A stretch of 64,000 nt of DNA. Source: Gemmata palustris (GTDB lineage: Bacteria > Planctomycetota > Planctomycetia > Gemmatales > Gemmataceae). Shown one piece after another: positions 18,178-26,630 of the stretch; positions within the stretch are counted from its first letter, which is position 1; every line of letters begins with the position of its first letter. A program made the position numbers and the translations under genes. The DNA is taken from contig NZ_JAGKQQ010000002.1 of assembly GCF_017939745.1 (NCBI RefSeq), positions 620,001 through 684,000 of the forward strand, given 5' to 3'. Under the pieces are notes generated by a model. That model was not told the origin of the DNA. It ran no database searches and saw nothing but the letters and a program-made list of their open reading frames with translations.

Positions 18178-19554
18178 ATGGCGTTACCACACGACCTCCC
18201 GACCCGAACGGACGCGGCCATGCCATCTTCGCATACTCCGGCCCCTCGGTGCCACTGGTTTTCAACCCTGGCCAAGGCTCTGGACCCGCGGTCCGGGCGG
18301 CGGCTCGCGGTCCTGTTCCTCGGGATCATCCTGACCCGCGGGCGCCGCACCCTCGCGGGTTGGATCCGGGCCGCCGGGCTGTCGCCCCAGTACCGCCGGT
18401 GCTACGCCACGGCCGCGGCCGTGGGGCGCCGCACCGAGCGTATCGCCATGCGGTTGTTGGTCGAGGTTCTCAAGCCCATGGTGGCCGGTGCGCCTCGGGT
18501 GGTGCTGGCCCTCGACGACACCCCGACGGAGCGGTACGGGCCCAAGGTTCGAGGGGCCGGGGCGCACCACAACCCGACACCCGGGCCGGCCGGGGGCCCG
18601 TTCGTGTACGGGCACGTGTGGGTGGTCCTCGGGTTGTTGGTGGGACACCCCCTCGGGGGGATTGTGGCCCTCCCCCTGTTGGCCCGCCTGTACATCCGCC
18701 GCAAAGATCTCGGGGCCATCCCCGGGCCGGACCGGCCCGAGTTCGCAACCAAGTTGGTGATGGCCGTGGACCTGGTCCGGTGGGCCCACGGGTGGCTGAA
18801 GACGTGGGGCCGGGCCGTGTGGGTGGTGGCCGACGGGGCGTACGCCAAGGCCCCGGTGCTCAAGGCCCTACTCGCGCTCCGGGTGACCATGGTGAGCCGG
18901 CTCCGCAAGGACGCGGCCCTGTGGACGGTGCCCCCGGCCCGCGATCCGAGCGCCCGCGGGCGGCCCCGCGTGTACGGGGAGCAGCGGGTGTCGCTCGCCA
19001 AGCGGGCCGGGCACAAGGGCGGGTGGACCACGGGCACGTTCACCCTGTATGGGAAGCCCGTGGAGAAGCGGTACAAGACGTTCGAGGCCACGTGGCGGCC
19101 GGCCGGGGGCACGATCCGGGTCGTCCTGGTGGACGAACCCAAGGGGTGGGTCGCGTTCTTCTGCACGGACCCCACGGCCTCCGTGGCCGACATCCTGGGC
19201 CTGATCGCGGACCGGTTCTCGTTGGAAACCTGTTTTCGAGATCTCAAACAGGTCGCGGGCGCCGGTCACCAGCAGGTACGCGGGGTCGCGTCGAACGTGG
19301 GATGCTTCCACCTGTGTGCGTGGTCCCTCACGCTCACCGAGGTGTGGGCCTGGAACCAGAAGGCGGATGAACTGGTGGCCCATCGGGCGGCCTCCCCGTG
19401 GGACGATCCGAACCGGCGCCCGAGCCACGCGGACAAGCGCCGGGCCTGGCAACGGGAGCTGCTGGCCGAGGAAATTCAGGCCGTTGTGGGCGAGCACCAC
19501 GACCCCGCGAGAATCCGCGCCCTCGCGCACCGGTGCCTGGATCTGGCTGCTTAA
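18178..19554 (+). CDS. DDE transposase (IS4/IS701-like)
   Basis: A 458-residue transposase (an inner ATG at 18220 would give 444). Catalytic residues can be placed as D in VVLALDDTPTERYG, D in WVVADGAYAKAP and E in RFSLETCFRDLKQ, the last being the usual helix of IS4-superfamily enzymes with the family's E and R/K spacing. The middle has VYGHVWVVLGLLV. The IS701 assignment rests on overall look and DDTP motif; the observed 6-bp target duplication is not the value I would expect for typical IS701 elements, so family is left open. The gene is intact. Confidence 0.92.
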   Translation: MALPHDLPTRTDAAMPSSHTPAPRCHWFSTLAKALDPRSGRRLAVLFLGIILTRGRRTLAGWIRAAGLSPQYRRCYATAAAVGRRTERIAMRLLVEVLKPMVAGAPRVVLALDDTPTERYGPKVRGAGAHHNPTPGPAGGPFVYGHVWVVLGLLVGHPLGGIVALPLLARLYIRRKDLGAIPGPDRPEFATKLVMAVDLVRWAHGWLKTWGRAVWVVADGAYAKAPVLKALLALRVTMVSRLRKDAALWTVPPARDPSARGRPRVYGEQRVSLAKRAGHKGGWTTGTFTLYGKPVEKRYKTFEATWRPAGGTIRVVLVDEPKGWVAFFCTDPTASVADILGLIADRFSLETCFRDLKQVAGAGHQQVRGVASNVGCFHLCAWSLTLTEVWAWNQKADELVAHRAASPWDDPNRRPSHADKRRAWQRELLAEEIQAVVGEHHDPARIRALAHRCLDLAA

Positions 19555-19557
19555 ACG

Positions 19558-19580
19558 CTATAAGTTCGCGGAAAGTACAG
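19558..19580 (-). repeat. Right terminal inverted repeat of the insertion sequence
   Basis: Starts four bases after the transposase stop codon and ends at AAAGTACAG. One mismatch against the left end. Confidence 0.9.
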
Positions 19581-19586
19581 AGAAGT
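19581..19586. repeat. Target-site duplication, right copy
   Basis: AGAAGT, identical to 18093-18098. Confidence 0.75.
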
Positions 19587-19885
19587 GCAAACTGATAGCA
19601 GGAAAGCAGTTAATCGCCACAAGCCGTAGTAACAACGTGAACTATGGATGAAGATAAAATGAGATCCCCCCGTATACAACACAGAACTCTAATGACTTTG
19701 CTGATTATATCGATTGAGTGAATAATAAGCGTCACGCAGTCTGTATCAATCACATCCTTTGCGTTCTCCATATCGTTGCCAATTCTGTGCTGAAGGAGCG
19801 GTGTTACGCGACGAAGATTACCGTTTGAAATTGCGTAACGACATTACTGGCCTGAGTCTTCGCCGCTCGCGATTCAGGAGACGTC
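19587..19885. other. AT-richer intergenic interval between the insertion sequence and the SGNH gene
   Basis: About 300 bases with no coding frame. It is probably the original upstream region shared by the divergent peptidase and SGNH genes before the insertion. AGGAGACGTC in front of 19886 is the ribosome-binding site of the SGNH gene. Confidence 0.5.
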
Positions 19886-21679
19886 ATGGATTATGGCCCC
19901 CGCGCGTTCGCCCCCGCACTTCGCATCCCGTTGCGCATGGAAGACCTGGAGGCGCGGTGGCTGCTCACGTCTTATACGCTCACGCCGGTCGTTCCCGTAA
20001 TTGATGCGGCAATGGCGGCCCGGCTCTCGACCGTGATCCAGCGCGGGGCCGCACTGGGGAACCAGGCGAACGTTTTTACGCGCGCCGGCGACAGCATCAC
20101 GTTCTCGAACAACTTCCTCGTGCCGCTCGGAATGCCCACCGCGGGGGTCGATCTCGCGGGGGACGGCTCGCTCAACGACACACTCGCGTACTTCCGCTCC
20201 GGCCAGGTCGGGACGACGAACTACTTCACGCACCCGAGCGCCGCGGCGGTCAGCGGGTACAAGTCCGCTGATGTGCTGGGGCTACTGCCCAGCGAACTCG
20301 CGGTTAGTAAGCCCGCGTTCGTGCTCATCATGATCGGAACGAACGACATTGCCGCCGGCGTGACCCTCGACACGTTCCGGCAGAATTTGACGCGGATCGT
20401 CCAAACGGCCCTGAACGCGGGCGTGGTCCCGGTCCTCAGCACGATCCCGGACAGCAAGTTCTCGGCGGAACTGGAGCGGCTGCAACCGAGCTACAACCAG
20501 GTCATCGAAGATGTGAGCGAAGCGCTCCAGGTGCCGCTCTGGAACTACTGGCGGGCGCTCCAACGGCTCCCGAATTCGGGGATCAGCGCGGACGGCGTTC
20601 ACCCCAGCGTTTCACCGGCCGGTGGCGGCGACCTGACCGAAAGGGGGCTGCAGTTCGGCTACAACGTCCGCAACCTCACCGCACTGCAAACGCTCGACAA
20701 ACTGCGCCGCGTGCTGATCTCGGGTCAGTCGCCCGATCTGCCGAGCGACAACCAGTCGTGGGCGCCTCTCACGAACGCGCTCGCGGTGGCCGCGGGGGAC
20801 ACGACCGGGTTCCAGGTCGAAGTGATCGACACGACCACCCGGCGCGTGCTGTTCCGCTTCGATCCGTTCCCCGGGTTCGATGGGAGCGTCCGCGTCGCGC
20901 TGGCGGACGTGAACCACGACGGGGTACCGGACCTCATCGCGTCGGTCGGTCCCGGCGGTCCCCCGCACGTCAAAGTCTTCGACGGCCAAACGGGAACACT
21001 GATCGCGAGCTTCTACGCCTTCGACACGGGATTGACGACCGGCCTGAGCATCGCGACCGGCGACGTGAACCGCGACGGCTTCGCCGACATCATCGTGTGC
21101 CCGGAAGCCAACGCCCCCGCACACGTGAAGGTCTTCAACGGCGCGGGCGAACTGCTGGACAGTTTCCTCGCGTTCGCGTCGTCGTTCACGGGTGGGGGAC
21201 GGGTCGCGAGCGGCGATGTGAACCGCGACGGCTTCGCCGACATCATCGTTGCGGCCGGGACCGGCGGACAGGGGCACGTCGTCGTGTTTTCGGGAACGGA
21301 CCTGGGGCTGTTAGCCAGTTTCTTCGCGTTCGGACCCGCGTTCAGTGGCACAGTGTCATTGGCTGCAGACGACTTCGATGGCGACGGACTCGCAGAGGTC
21401 GCCGTCGCGCCCTCGTCGGCGGGATACGATCCACACGTCAAAGTGCTCCGCCCACTGACGGAAAAACTGGTGAGCAGCTTCTACGCCTACGATTCCGGGT
21501 TCCGCGGAGGTGTGCAGCTCGCAACGACGAACCGTAACGGGCACAGCGCGCTCGTCACCGCGACAAACACGGCAGCCGCAACGGACGTTCGGGTCTTCGA
21601 GTCGCCCTCGAACGGGCTCCTGGATGCGTTCTTCGTCTACGAAACCGGCTTCCGCTTCGGCGCATCATTCGGCGGGTGA
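19886..21679 (+). CDS. SGNH/GDSL hydrolase fused to FG-GAP (VCBS) repeats
   Basis: A 597-residue protein with a well-placed AGGAG before the ATG. Near the N-terminus MEDLEARWLLT resembles the LEPRxLL-type segment of planctomycete exported giants. An SGNH hydrolase domain (about 50-250) shows the nucleophile in GDSITFSN, the block III in MIGTNDIAAG and the catalytic pair in ADGVHPS. From about residue 280 to the end there are calcium-binding-like repeats DVNHDGVPDLI, DVNRDGFADII (twice) and DFDGDGLAEVA, forming a beta-propeller. It is likely an exported esterase or deacetylase acting on a surface polysaccharide or lipid; the substrate is unknown. Confidence 0.93.
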   Translation: MDYGPRAFAPALRIPLRMEDLEARWLLTSYTLTPVVPVIDAAMAARLSTVIQRGAALGNQANVFTRAGDSITFSNNFLVPLGMPTAGVDLAGDGSLNDTLAYFRSGQVGTTNYFTHPSAAAVSGYKSADVLGLLPSELAVSKPAFVLIMIGTNDIAAGVTLDTFRQNLTRIVQTALNAGVVPVLSTIPDSKFSAELERLQPSYNQVIEDVSEALQVPLWNYWRALQRLPNSGISADGVHPSVSPAGGGDLTERGLQFGYNVRNLTALQTLDKLRRVLISGQSPDLPSDNQSWAPLTNALAVAAGDTTGFQVEVIDTTTRRVLFRFDPFPGFDGSVRVALADVNHDGVPDLIASVGPGGPPHVKVFDGQTGTLIASFYAFDTGLTTGLSIATGDVNRDGFADIIVCPEANAPAHVKVFNGAGELLDSFLAFASSFTGGGRVASGDVNRDGFADIIVAAGTGGQGHVVVFSGTDLGLLASFFAFGPAFSGTVSLAADDFDGDGLAEVAVAPSSAGYDPHVKVLRPLTEKLVSSFYAYDSGFRGGVQLATTNRNGHSALVTATNTAAATDVRVFESPSNGLLDAFFVYETGFRFGASFGG

Positions 21680-21725
21680 TCGGGCGCGGTACGAAACACG
21701 ACGATGATTCCAGGAGGTGGGAGCA

Positions 21726-21881
21726 CCCCTCACCCCGCCGCGAAGCGCGGCGACCCTCTCCCGCAAGGGGAGAGGGCAAAACCAAAACCCTGATTTAGCT
21801 CGCATCTTCACCGCGGAGACCTGACTTTTGCCCTCTCCCCTTGCGGGAGAGGGTCGCCGCGCTTCGCGGCGGGGTGAGGGG
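21726..21881. repeat. 56-bp perfect inverted repeat with 44-base spacer
   Basis: Arms 21726-21781 and 21826-21881 are exact reverse complements. The arm contains the inner palindromes CGCCGCGAAGCGCGGCG and CTCTCCCGCAAGGGGAGAG. It fills the spacer between two convergent genes, so it could terminate both, but its length and perfection suggest a dispersed repeat (two opposed copies of one unit). Confidence 0.92.
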
Positions 21882-21956
21882 TTACTTCCCGATCCAATAG
21901 ACTCCCCCTCCCTCGCGCGAAACAAGCACACATTCAACGGCCCTGCCACCCGTGAA

Positions 21957-23804
21957 TCACTTCCCGAACAGCGGGCCGTTCGGAGTAATCAGCCGAGTGA
22001 CCTTGCTCTCAGTCGAGACGCCCAAGAACACGAAACACATCTCGCTGGTCGTCTGCTCCCCGAACCGCACCGCTTGCGGCGGGGAACTCGGGTTGTGCGG
22101 GTTGCCGGCCGAGTTGTCGTAGGTCGCGCGCACCCGGAGCACGGTGCCCTTCGGTAACTTCATCGGTTCCTTGAGTTCGTACTGCTCCTGCCAGTTGTAG
22201 TCCCACGCCGGGATTCGCACGAGCGTCTGCTCTTTCCCGCTGGGAACGGTCGCGGTCAGTTCGATGTCCTTGCCGAGCAGGTGCATGTGCGGCGACATGC
22301 GGTACAGCGTCACGTCCTCTGCCAGTTTCCACGACGAATCGACTTTGAACTGCTTCTCGCCGGCCGGGATCGACAGGAACACGCCGGTCGCGGGGATCGT
22401 GCGGAACGGCTGCGTGACGGGCGCTTTGGCGAAGTACAGCCCGATCTTGGTGCGGTCCTTCTCTTCCTTGCCGGTGCGGTGGTAGTGGAACTGCACGCAC
22501 AGATCCGCGCCTTTCGGGAGTTTCTGCCCGATGCCGTCGGGGAGTTTCTTCGGCAGCGAACCCGGCGCCCACCCGCCGACCATCCCGCTGCGGTCCGGCA
22601 GGAAGCCCCAACCCATGCTCACCGGGTACCCCGGGCCGTGGTCCGCGTCGTCGGCTTTCGGCTTCGCTTTGGCCTGGAGCGCGCGAGCCTTGCCCGACGT
22701 ATCGACCAGTTGAAGCGTGTGGTGAACGACCCGCGGGTTCCCCGGCTTCACCTCCATCGCGACGATGAACTTGTCTTCGGACAGGTTCGTGGGGAACACC
22801 ACGACGCGGAAGTGGTCCTTACCGCTGGCCGCGATCGTCGTCTCGCTCGGCGCTTCGAGGATGAGGTCTGGCTCACCGAGCGTCCACCCGTCGGTGAACT
22901 TCGGCGCCGCGGGCGCGTCCTTCGGGTCGCCTTCGAGTTTACCTCCGACGATCCATTTCTCGACTACCTTGACCGCCTCGTCCGGGATCGCCCGTGTGCC
23001 GGTCAGGAGCGGGTTCGGGGCGGGCTTCCACGGCGGCATCCGCTTCGCGTGCATCTCTTCGAGCGACGTGTCCGCCCACTTCGCCACCTGCTTGTAGTTC
23101 ACGAGGCTGAACGGCCCCACCTGGTCCGGACGGTGGCACGACTGGCAGTGGTTCTGCATCACGGGCAGCACGTCCTTGTAGAACGTGACCGGCGCATCTG
23201 CCGCGGCCTCCTTAACCGGGTCCGGGATCGGGCACCCGAACGCCTTCGTTTCCGGCACGCTCACCGGCTTCCCCGCGAGGATTTCATCCAGCGCGGTGAC
23301 GAGATCTTGTCGCGAAACGGTGGCCTTCGGCTTCATCCGCGCGGAGTACCCGTCATCGATCCGCCCGCGGTACCGCACCACCAACTTCTCGTCCAGAATC
23401 ACGACTTCCGGCGTGGTCTTGGCACCCAGCAGAGCAGTGGCCGCATGGGTCGGGTCGCGCAGCACCGTGAAAGGGATCTTGTACTCCTTCGTGTGTTTGG
23501 CGACGCGCTCCGCGGATTCGTCCGGGTCCGCGTGGATGCCGACGACCACGACGCCCTTATCCGCGAACTTGGTGGCGACATCGGCGAGGGCGGGTATGTA
23601 GCCGTTAGACATCGGGCACTCGCACGACAGGAACGCGAAGACCACGGCCTTCGCCTTCTGGTCCGCGAGCGCCCACGTCTTGCCAGCGGGGTCGGTGAGT
23701 GTGAAGTTCGCGACGGGCTTCGGGTCGGATTTGGGATCGGCAGGTGCCCCGACGAGGGGTACGACGAGAGCAAGAAGGATCGGCACAACGAGCAGGCGTT
23801 TCAC
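21957..23804 (-). CDS. Redoxin - c-type cytochrome - copper monooxygenase-like fusion protein
   Basis: A 615-residue exported protein (signal peptide MKRLLVVPILLALVVPLVGA). Residues about 30-190 form a thioredoxin-like AhpC/TSA domain with FAFLSCECPMSNGYIPAL. About residue 230 is one heme-c site, MQNHCQSCHRPDQ. From about 320 to the end there is a two-domain fold like peptidylglycine/dopamine copper monooxygenases, with possible copper-ligand histidines in VVHHTLQ, QFHYHRTG and SPHMHLLGKD. Similar three-part proteins are frequent in planctomycetes. A redox or hydroxylation reaction outside the cytoplasm is inferred; the substrate is not known. It is followed downstream on the minus strand by the long inverted repeat. 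Confidence 0.94.
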   Translation of the reverse strand: MKRLLVVPILLALVVPLVGAPADPKSDPKPVANFTLTDPAGKTWALADQKAKAVVFAFLSCECPMSNGYIPALADVATKFADKGVVVVGIHADPDESAERVAKHTKEYKIPFTVLRDPTHAATALLGAKTTPEVVILDEKLVVRYRGRIDDGYSARMKPKATVSRQDLVTALDEILAGKPVSVPETKAFGCPIPDPVKEAAADAPVTFYKDVLPVMQNHCQSCHRPDQVGPFSLVNYKQVAKWADTSLEEMHAKRMPPWKPAPNPLLTGTRAIPDEAVKVVEKWIVGGKLEGDPKDAPAAPKFTDGWTLGEPDLILEAPSETTIAASGKDHFRVVVFPTNLSEDKFIVAMEVKPGNPRVVHHTLQLVDTSGKARALQAKAKPKADDADHGPGYPVSMGWGFLPDRSGMVGGWAPGSLPKKLPDGIGQKLPKGADLCVQFHYHRTGKEEKDRTKIGLYFAKAPVTQPFRTIPATGVFLSIPAGEKQFKVDSSWKLAEDVTLYRMSPHMHLLGKDIELTATVPSGKEQTLVRIPAWDYNWQEQYELKEPMKLPKGTVLRVRATYDNSAGNPHNPSSPPQAVRFGEQTTSEMCFVFLGVSTESKVTRLITPNGPLFGK

Positions 23805-23868
23805 GTTTGTTCTCCTGGGCTGCGGAAAGGCCGCGTCTCAGAAGAACAACCCGCGACACTTACCCCGG

Positions 23869-24828
23869 TTACATCCCGCGAAACACGATTTCGCCGATTT
23901 GCTGAATCAGGAGGCGCCGACGCAGGTTCGGCTTGGTGCGGTCGTGGACCAGCGCCCCGGGCTTGATGTGCCCCTCTGGGGTGAACACTGCGTCGTCCTT
24001 GGAAACCGTTTCGAGTAGCGCGAACGTGAGCGCCGTGGTCCCTTCGCCGAGCGCCTTTCGCCGCACCACCAACGAGCGGACGATTTTGGTGTGCTTCTCG
24101 ATCACCAGTTCGGCCGACGCGATGTGCAGCGGGCGCACGTCCCCGCGGCGCACAGCGGTCACGGAATAGGTTTCCGCCGCGCGCTCGGGCGGTTCGGTCC
24201 AGGTGAGGTCGAAATTGGCGAGCACCTCATCAAGTAGCGAATCGAGTTCGAGTTCGTGAATCTTGACCGCGTTGCGCAGCGCGACGGGCAATTCACTTTC
24301 GTCGAACGCCACGGCCCCCTCAATGGTAGGGGCGACCCACACCCGACCCGATCCGTCACTACCCCACGCCCCCCTTCCGCCAAATCCCGGCTCGACAACG
24401 AACCGGTCGCCGCGCGTACAGAGCACGCGCGGGCTGGTATCGAGTGCGAGGAGCGGAAGCGCTTCGCGCAAGCGCGGGGGTAACTCGATCGTGACGCGGT
24501 AGCACCGCGCCTCGTTTCGGGTGTAGGCGTCGCGTGCCCCCTGCACGACTTGCGCGGGCGACGCGACCACCTCGCGCGGACCGGAGAGCGCGAACACCGC
24601 AATCAGCACCGCCGCGGCCAACCCCACCACCCCGGCGACGGACGCCACTCGGCGCCACACCCGCACGCGGCGAAGTGTGGGAGTCGGTTCTGCGTCCGCC
24701 GCGAGCTGCGCCAGAACGCGGTCGGCCATCCCCTGCGCGTCCATACGGGCCGCGTCCGCGTCGAGCTGCGCGCGAACGAGTTCGTCGATTCCCGGTTCAG
24801 GTTCGGGAAACGAATTGGGTGGAAGCAT
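23869..24828 (-). CDS. Single-pass membrane protein, probable partner (anti-sigma) of the ECF sigma factor
   Basis: A 319-residue protein; the ATG at 24828 is chosen since it gives MLPPNSFPEPEPGIDELVRA, and the upstream extension is not protein-like. An N-terminal cytoplasmic part of about 60 residues is followed by one membrane segment (VAGVVGLAAAVLIAVFAL) and a large outer domain. It lies about 200 bases downstream of an ECF sigma factor gene in the same direction. That position and topology are those of anti-sigma factors, but I see no zinc-binding HxxxCxxC motif, so it would be a zinc-free type. The outer domain is not recognised (contains ELPVALRNAVKIHELEL). Confidence 0.85.
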   Translation of the reverse strand: MLPPNSFPEPEPGIDELVRAQLDADAARMDAQGMADRVLAQLAADAEPTPTLRRVRVWRRVASVAGVVGLAAAVLIAVFALSGPREVVASPAQVVQGARDAYTRNEARCYRVTIELPPRLREALPLLALDTSPRVLCTRGDRFVVEPGFGGRGAWGSDGSGRVWVAPTIEGAVAFDESELPVALRNAVKIHELELDSLLDEVLANFDLTWTEPPERAAETYSVTAVRRGDVRPLHIASAELVIEKHTKIVRSLVVRRKALGEGTTALTFALLETVSKDDAVFTPEGHIKPGALVHDRTKPNLRRRLLIQQIGEIVFRGM

Positions 24829-25022
24829 CACAGGTTCTCGCGCACGAAGCCCGCGAAGGAATCGCGGGCCGAAAGCGGTCGGAACATTATTAACTCTGCC
24901 TTGAGCCCACCTCACTCAGCACACACGATGCTGGTAAGACAGGTGCAAGGCTTAAAACCGATGCCAAACGTTAACAGCAAACGCGGTCGGCAATAGAGAA
25001 CAACCCACGCCACGCAAGGCGG

Positions 25023-25574
25023 TTACACCTTGTCATCGGAATCCGCGATATTGTGCAATGATTCCAGTTCACGGGCGAGCGCGTGGCGCCCGCGGTGAAC
25101 GAGAACGCCCGCGTTCGTCGCGGAGACGCCCAGCGCCTCGCCGATCTCCTCCTTCGACATCCCCAGCGCTCGCAACTCGACCGCGGCTCGTTGGAGCGGC
25201 GGGAGCCTCTGCAGCGCGTCACATATCGCCTGTTCGAGTTCGCGGTGCTGGAGGATTTGTTCGGGTCGCAGCGCCACCGGATCGGCCACTGTAATTGGAG
25301 AATCGTCGGGGTGGGAGGAGTCGAGGCTGAGAAGGGCCTTTTCGCGCGTCGCCTGGTTGATGCACAGATTGGAGATCGCTTTGAAGAGGATCTTCACGCC
25401 GTCGCGTTCAAGGTCGTAAGCGTCCGCCCGGCGAAGGAGCCGGTAGAAGCACTCCTGAACGACGTCGTCGGCCCGCGACGGGTCGCGCACGAGCGACCGG
25501 GCGTAGGCGGTCGCACGCGGGCCGATGGCGACCACCCACGCCCCGAAGCGCTGCCGCTGTTCGTTCGTCAACAT
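25023..25574 (-). CDS. ECF-type RNA polymerase sigma factor
   Basis: A 183-residue protein. The ATG at 25574 gives MLTNEQRQRFGAWVVAIGPR; an in-frame GTG at 25598 exists but its purine stretch is too close to be a normal ribosome-binding site. Region 2 is seen in DDVVQECFYRLLRR (core and -10 recognition) and region 4 in LPPLQRAAVELRALGMSKEEIGEALG, the helix-turn-helix that reads the -35. It faces the sdh genes divergently and precedes its presumed membrane partner. It probably controls an extracytoplasmic stress or envelope response; the target genes cannot be told from the window. Confidence 0.93.
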   Translation of the reverse strand: MLTNEQRQRFGAWVVAIGPRATAYARSLVRDPSRADDVVQECFYRLLRRADAYDLERDGVKILFKAISNLCINQATREKALLSLDSSHPDDSPITVADPVALRPEQILQHRELEQAICDALQRLPPLQRAAVELRALGMSKEEIGEALGVSATNAGVLVHRGRHALARELESLHNIADSDDKV

Positions 25575-25695
25575 TGCGGTCGTTCCCCGGTCCGCCACAT
25601 CCTATCAACCGCGTCCAGCGAAACAGGTTCCGGACACGAAAGCGTTCGATCTCGAACCGGCGCCGGATACGGCCAACCGTTTCCTCTTTAAAAAC

Positions 25696-25724
25696 TTGCA
25701 CCCGTTCGACTGTACGCATATTAT
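25696..25724 (+). promoter_or_regulatory. Sigma-70-type promoter of the succinate dehydrogenase genes
   Basis: TTGCAC at 25696-25701 and TATTAT at 25719-25724, separated by exactly 17 bases, in a local AT-rich dip. The start codon of the membrane subunit is at 25767, giving a leader of about 35 bases. Found by eye. Confidence 0.5.
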
Positions 25725-25766
25725 CTGGTCTCACAGTTCAGGATTCTCTCTCACCCTGAGCGTGGC

Positions 25767-26570
25767 ATGGCGAGTACCCCTCTCCCGGTTCTCCGGCAGC
25801 GGTCGTTCGGCGAAACGGCGCGGCGCGACCGCTGGTGGCTCCAGCCGTTGCTCGTGTTCCTCGGATTCGGCACGTTCCTCGTGTACGCGAACTGGGCCGC
25901 GTTCCAGGGCGCGCACTACACCTACGGCCCGTACCTGTCGCCGTTCTACTCGCCGGAACTCTTCGGGAATTCACCGCACGCATGGTTCGGCCCCCAACCG
26001 GCGTGGTGGCCGAGTTGGTTGCCGTTCTCGCCCGCGCTCATCATCCTCTGGGCGCCCGCCGGGTTCCGCCTCACCTGCTATTACTACCGCGGCGCGTACT
26101 ACAAGGCGTTCTGGGCCGACCCGCCCAATTGCGCCGTCGGCGAACCGCGGAAGCACTACATCGGCGAGAGCAACTGGCCGCTCCGCATTCAGAACATCCA
26201 TCGCTACTTCCTCTATTTCGCGATCCTGTTCCTTTTCATGCTCGCATACGACGCGGCCTCTGCGTTCTGGTTCAAGGACGCGAACGGAAAGGGGAACTTC
26301 GGCATCGGGGTCGGCTCGCTCGTACTCACGGCAAACGTGATCCTGCTTTCTGGCTACACGCTCGGGTGCCACTCGCTGCGCCACCTCGTCGGCGGCCGGC
26401 GCGACTGCATCTCAACATCACCACTGTGCCACAAGGCCTACAAGGGGTGCAGCGCGCTGAACAAGCGGCACATGCTCTGGGCGTGGGTGAGCCTCGTGGG
26501 GGTAATGTTCACCGACGTTTATGTGCGGCTCTGCTCGATGGGCGTGTGGACGGACGTCCGCATTCTTTGA
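25767..26570 (+). CDS. sdhC: Membrane subunit of succinate dehydrogenase (cytochrome b-like)
   Basis: A 267-residue protein with about five membrane helices (WLQPLLVFLGFGTFLVY, FSPALIILWAPAGFRL, YFLYFAILFLFMLAYD, GSLVLTANVILLSGYTL, WAWVSLVGVMFTDVYV). Histidines in NIHRYF and CHSLRHLV could hold heme b. It is the first gene of sdhC-sdhA-sdhB with 60 bases to sdhA. It resembles the single five-helix anchor of B-type succinate dehydrogenases/quinol:fumarate reductases more in layout than in sequence. It passes electrons between the flavoprotein/iron-sulfur subunits and quinone in the cytoplasmic membrane. A promoter lies directly upstream. Confidence 0.85.
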   Translation: MASTPLPVLRQRSFGETARRDRWWLQPLLVFLGFGTFLVYANWAAFQGAHYTYGPYLSPFYSPELFGNSPHAWFGPQPAWWPSWLPFSPALIILWAPAGFRLTCYYYRGAYYKAFWADPPNCAVGEPRKHYIGESNWPLRIQNIHRYFLYFAILFLFMLAYDAASAFWFKDANGKGNFGIGVGSLVLTANVILLSGYTLGCHSLRHLVGGRRDCISTSPLCHKAYKGCSALNKRHMLWAWVSLVGVMFTDVYVRLCSMGVWTDVRIL

Positions 26571-26630
26571 CCCACGCGCTACAGATCGGTACGGACTTGT
26601 GTTTCAACCACTCGGCCGGAGTCCGGATTC

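Larger units (their letters stand above)
18099..19580 (+). mobile_element. Complete insertion sequence with a DDE transposase
   Basis: A 1,482-base element bounded by 23-bp terminal inverted repeats with one mismatch and flanked by a 6-bp direct duplication AGAAGT. It carries one transposase gene on the plus strand that fills most of its length. Ends, flanks and reading frame are all intact, so the insertion is probably recent and the element may still move. It separates the S9 peptidase start (61 bases from the junction) from whatever was its upstream region. Confidence 0.9.

Noticed and set aside
21726-21881. Reading the 56-bp inverted repeat as a simple terminator
   Set aside because: Arms are too long, with a 44-base spacer and no T-run directly after a stem. 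It may terminate incidentally but is better described as a repeat.
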